Origin: Acanthamoeba sp. SK_2022b
Lineage: Eukaryota > Discosea > Longamoebia > Acanthamoebidae
Assembly (NCBI GenBank): GCA_027943245.1
Contig: JANDJZ010000507.1
Span: 1-32,650 of the forward strand
Direction of reading: 5' to 3'
Length of the DNA: 32,650 nt
Under the pieces are notes generated by a model. That model saw only the letters and a program-made list of their open reading frames with translations. It was not told where the DNA came from and made no database searches. Made by a program: the position numbers and the translations under genes. Shown one piece after another: positions 29,512 to 32,650 of the stretch (the stretch's first letter is position 1; each line of letters opens with the position of its first letter).

Positions 29512-30832
29512 ATGGCAGCGGTTGCCGCGATGTGGCGTGATTTGGTGGTGAACTACTCCGAGAGGACGTTGTGGACCGCGGGGGCACCCCTTCATTCCCT
29601 CGCCTTCATTGCATTCAACGTGGGCCTCTACCTCATGCATCGATACCAAATTCTTGCCCGCTACAAGATTCAACCGCTAAAGTACCCAACGGATCAACTC
29701 TTGCGCAAAAGCATCGTGGTATGTACAGGTTCTTCTTTCATCATTCAATGTGGCCAGATGGCGCAGAATTGTGTTCCATTTCTTGTTCCATTTCGCATCA
29801 ACTTGGCTTTGACAGCTGTGAGAAAGAAAGCTAGAGGAAGGAGTCACGAAGAAGATGACTAACGCTCCTCGCGTGCAAACCGTAGGACGTGTCGATAAAG
29901 CATGCAGTGGCGCCCTTCGTCTTGTATCTGATGTGGCCGCTGGCGGCTCGGTGCGGCGTGCACGCCACCCCCGAGCTCCCCTCCATCACCGAGGTAATGG
30001 ATCTATGGGGTCCTCTTCACTTGCTTTTGCCCTCACCGCCCCACTTCAGGTGTTGCTTCATCTGCTTGTGCACATCCTGGTCCAAGACACCATCTTCTAC
30101 TGGTCGCATAGGCTACTGCACCAGCCCTTCTTGTACAAGCGCATCCACAAGCAACGTACGCCAGTGACCACTGGGTGAGGATGCATGGTCTCTCGCTGAT
30201 GTGTGGTCCGGTGTGGTCCCCGGTTGCGCTGCGCAGATCATCAGTTCTACACTCCCGCAAGCATCTCGGCCGAGTACGCGCACCCGGTGGAGGACTTCTT
30301 CAACCAGGTAGCCTTTATTGCCGGGCCGTTCATCATGGGCTCGCACATCTTCACCCTCTACGTGTGGCTCCTGCTGCGCCTCTGGGAGACGGGTACCCGT
30401 CCCACCTGATCACCGAACGTACGGCCTGCCCGACTCAAACCCGTTGCTGACCTCTCCTCGCCCGTCCTGGCAGTCGATGCGCACTCGGGCTACGCGCTGC
30501 CGTTCCCCCTGTCGCCCTTCTCGCTGTTTGGCGTGGCCGACCAGCACGACTACCATCACTCGCAGAACAAGGGCTGCTACGGCTCGTTCTTTGGACTCTG
30601 GGATTGGTACCGCCCCTATCGCCGCTCTTGATGGCGCTTGCCTTTGTCCCCTCACACCGCCGTGCGCGCATCGGTCGAGTGATGTCGCTGACCCCGTGCC
30701 CCCAACGCAACGTTGCGCAGGATCTGTGGCACGGACGCCGACTACAAGAAGTGGAAGGCGGGCAAGGCCATCAAGCGGGTCTCCGCGAGCTCTGGCAATG
30801 CTCAAGATACGACCAAGGCCAGAGAGCAATAG
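29512..30832 (+). CDS. ERG25: C-4 methylsterol oxidase (fatty acid hydroxylase superfamily)
   Basis: Exons 29512-29718, 29886-29993, 30050-30155, 30237-30392, 30474-30606 and 30721-30832; 273 residues. The diiron histidine boxes are complete: H125xxxH129 (SHRLLH), H138xxHH142 (HKQHH, joined across an intron) and H217xxHH221 (HDYHH). A conserved His at 196 (DAHSGY) is also present. Hydrophobic helices surround the first boxes. Spacing and the HHQF.TP, EYAHPVED and FSLFG..DQHDYHHS context match sterol C-4 methyl oxidases (ERG25/MSMO1/SMO). These sit in the ER membrane and begin removal of the 4-methyl groups during sterol synthesis, using oxygen and cytochrome b5. The length (273) is normal. 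The tail is Lys-rich but lacks a clear KKxx retrieval signal at the very end. Confidence 0.9.
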
Positions 30833-31056
30833 TGCCCTCCTCCCCCTCTCCAAGCCGCGATCCCGGACGTCGTCTCTCGCTCCGCCCCCTCCCCCCCTCA
30901 CTCCGCACTACCTGCACTGTAAGTAGTCCCTAACTATCGCAAACGCTCCACGCTTCTTTATCCGTTTTCACTTTCGTCGCACAGGCCTCGCGTGTGGCGC
31001 GTGTGCGGAAGTGAGAGTGCGCGTCTGTGCGCACGAAGCTTGGTGTGGTGCACACA
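30833..31056. other. Convergent 3' regions of sterol oxidase and membrane protein genes
   Basis: Pyrimidine-rich, with no coding signal. It holds both 3' UTRs. Confidence 0.4.
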
Positions 31057-31605
31057 TCACGGGTTGACGAAGGGATCGTCGTTGGGAGCGTTCTGTGAAA
31101 GCAGAGGCACCGAGCCGTCGTGGTCGGGGTGGTAGCTGAAGTAGAGGGGACTCTTGTCCGCGGCCTGTCCCGCCCGCCGCTCCCGTAGGATGCGGCAGCG
31201 GTAGACGTAGGCCACCGCTGCGATCACGAGCAGCAGTAGGAGGCCTCCTCCGCCCACCAGGCCCAGCACGACGACCAGTCGAGGCTCGTTATTGTGGATG
31301 GGGAGCAGGCCGCTTGCGCTGGGACTGGCCGTCGACGAGGTGGTCGCGGAGGGTGAAGGAGAGGCGGAAGATGTCGAGGATGGAGTGACGGAGGGGGAGG
31401 GTTCGATGAGTGACGACGGCGATGCAGAGGGAGAAGGTGAGGCAGAGACAGAGACAGAGACAGAGGCAGAGGCAGAGGCAGAGGCAGAGGCAGAAGGCGT
31501 GGCGGACGGATCAGTTCCGCAAACAGCTACGGCAGCCAATAGGGCTAGCACCAGCGCTCTGTTGAACGCGTAGATAGACACAATCTGCCTGTTTCTGGCT
31601 TGCAT
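31057..31605 (-). CDS. Single-pass membrane protein with Ser/Pro-rich stalk, unknown function
   Basis: One exon, 182 residues from the start chosen here. A typical signal peptide (hydrophobic ALVLALLAAVAV, then a small-residue cleavage region near CGTDPSA) is followed by an almost pure Ser/Ala/Val/Thr/Pro stretch like a mucin stalk. A transmembrane helix (VVVLGLVGGGGLLLLLVIAAVAYVY) then leads to a short basic cytosolic tail. The tail carries YFSYHP and ends NDDPFVNP, which could be sorting or endocytosis signals. This topology suggests a heavily O-glycosylated type I surface protein. The frame is open to an ATG at 31692, but that start would bury the signal peptide behind 29 polar residues and leave only 27 bp to the divergent gene. 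No family was recognised. Confidence 0.65.
   Translation of the reverse strand: MQARNRQIVSIYAFNRALVLALLAAVAVCGTDPSATPSASASASASASVSVSVSASPSPSASPSSLIEPSPSVTPSSTSSASPSPSATTSSTASPSASGLLPIHNNEPRLVVVLGLVGGGGLLLLLVIAAVAYVYRCRILRERRAGQAADKSPLYFSYHPDHDGSVPLLSQNAPNDDPFVNP
31441..31496. repeat. Coding hexamer microsatellite (CAGAGA/CAGAGG units)
   Basis: Tandem hexamers within the membrane protein gene. Read on the minus strand they encode repeated Ser-Ala and Ser-Val dipeptides of the stalk. Confidence 0.8.
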
Positions 31606-31719
31606 CGAAGATCGGCTACTCTTCATCGAAAGAGCAGTCGCACTTTCACTAGGGGACGTTGGCCGCGCTTCCATATTTCGATGTGCTGCCATTTTTCTTT
31701 CGTGTGGAATATTTAGCCA

Positions 31720-32650
31720 ATGAAAATCAAACGATCAGCCAAGCCTGGACCGGAATACCAGAAATTATGTTCACGCGGTAGGAAGTCGCGTTCACCATCT
31801 CGTGGGGAAGAGCGAATTGAATCGTCTCGAATCAATTCCTTCAATCTTAAGAGCAGGGCGAACCACACTATGGTACCATTGTGGTTTTTCTCGTTTGGAT
31901 GCACCCATCTGACTTTATTTTTAACTTTTTTTTGATTACTTTTAAACATTGAATGGGCAGGCAAGTGAAGCGGGCGAATACGATGAAAGGAAGTTCCAGA
32001 AGTTACAAGAGAAGACAGATTACGTGAGGCGCGAATTCAACCTTCCCGACACCGAGGATGTGATTCAAGGTGGACGCCATTTTCAGTTCAGTTCATTTTT
32101 CATTCATTTTTGCTTAATCACGTCGATCGTGCACAGATTATTTCTGCCTTTGGGGTGCTGCGAAGGGACGTCTTTACGTGACCGAGAATCACATGTGCTG
32201 GGCTTCTTCGATCACTTCCACAACGGTACTGGCAATCATTTTTTTTGTTTTTTAATTTTTTTTATTCAAAAAAAAAAATCACTTCACTGCGCTCACCACC
32301 CTTTTCTTTTGATTTGCTCTACAGGAGAAGATACCGTTTCGTAAGGTTACCTTGCTCAAGGCCGCCAAGACGCTCGGCCTCGTCAGCAGCGCCATCGACA
32401 TCTCGACCGCCACCGACACTGTACTACTCGCCCCGTGTCTCTACTTGGCCCTAATTGCCACTGACCTACCACTTTCTCTACGCATTTATTTATCGCACCA
32501 TCATCAACCACAGTACCACTTTTCCTCGTTCGTGCATCGCGACGAGACGTTCAACCTGTTGATGCACCTGTGGCACTACCCGCCCACCTTCATCTCCCTC
32601 GAGGTCCCCGAGCCCCGCGCGAGGTATGCACAGGGGCTCTCCCCTCCCCC
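31720..32650 (+). CDS. GRAM-domain protein, N-terminal part (3' end outside window)
   Basis: Exons 31720-31872, 31961-32069, 32137-32225, 32325-32420 and 32514-32623, then a GTATGC donor into sequence beyond the window. The GRAM domain is assembled over four exons: YVRREFNLPDTEDVIQDYFC, GRLYVTENHMCWAS, EKIPFRKVTLLKAAKT, IDISTATDT and YHFSSFVHRDETFNLLMHLW. This is the normal order for GRAM domains of the TBC1D8/9 and GRAMD type, which bind phosphoinositides or sterol-rich membranes. The first exon is basic and Arg/Ser-rich and is the least certain. An independent start just before 31961 would need a non-ATG codon. What follows the GRAM domain cannot be seen, so a TBC (Rab-GAP) or other C-terminal domain is possible. 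Confidence 0.72.

Noticed and set aside
1..32650. Bacterial or viral origin of the window, suggested by the histidine kinase and IS630-type transposase
   Set aside because: Both genes have multiple spliceosomal-type introns, and all neighbours are eukaryotic families.

Overview
The window looks like nuclear DNA of an intron-rich amoebozoan, most probably Acanthamoeba or a close relative. Exons are GC-rich, with AT-richer, short introns (mostly 50-130 nt, GT-AG, many donors GTAC or GTGCG). Genes are tightly packed, and animal/fungal/plant-type families sit beside a membrane-bound hybrid histidine kinase. The organism is an inference; there is no rRNA or other marker. Exon models were built by hand: each junction keeps the reading frame and, where a family is recognised, restores its conserved motifs.

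Layout. 1-1356 (+) is the 3' end of a PH-domain gene. 1728-3318 (+) holds a SprT/GCNA-type metalloprotease followed by a SPOC-like region, possibly one gene. 3369-6330 (-) is a 14-exon DCAF10-like WD40 gene. 6510-7189 (+) is an EF-hand protein, converging on a hybrid histidine kinase (7234-9362, -). 10089-12223 (-) is a three-RRM RNA-binding protein of the RBP45/47-Nam8-SECp43 type. 12734-14335 (+) is a TLC-like multipass membrane protein and 14585-15946 (+) a Ser-rich disordered protein.

16169-19369 is an intact-looking Tc1/mariner-class transposon with 28-bp terminal inverted repeats (one mismatch) and TA on both sides. It carries a spliced DDE transposase (-) and a second, divergently transcribed spliced gene (+) encoding an unrecognised Cys/His-rich, coiled-coil protein. 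This two-gene element is the most interesting object here. It sits about 90 bp upstream of a 15-exon DCAF6-like gene (19463-22517, +).

Downstream come an NTPCR/THEP1-like NTPase (22599-23314, +), a membrane RING-H2 protein (23471-24862, +), an intronless double-RING protein with a TATA box and heat-shock-like elements (25428-26678, +), a DUF1749-type alpha/beta hydrolase (26826-27839, -), an EEF1AKMT4-like methyltransferase (27914-29237, +), a C-4 methylsterol oxidase (29512-30832, +), a Ser/Pro-rich single-pass membrane protein (31057-31605, -) and the 5' part of a GRAM-domain gene (31720 onward, +).

Functional links are loose. Four genes point to ubiquitin ligation (two CUL4-DDB1 receptor homologues and two RING proteins). 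There is no operon organisation. No rRNA, tRNA, CRISPR or prokaryotic feature was found.
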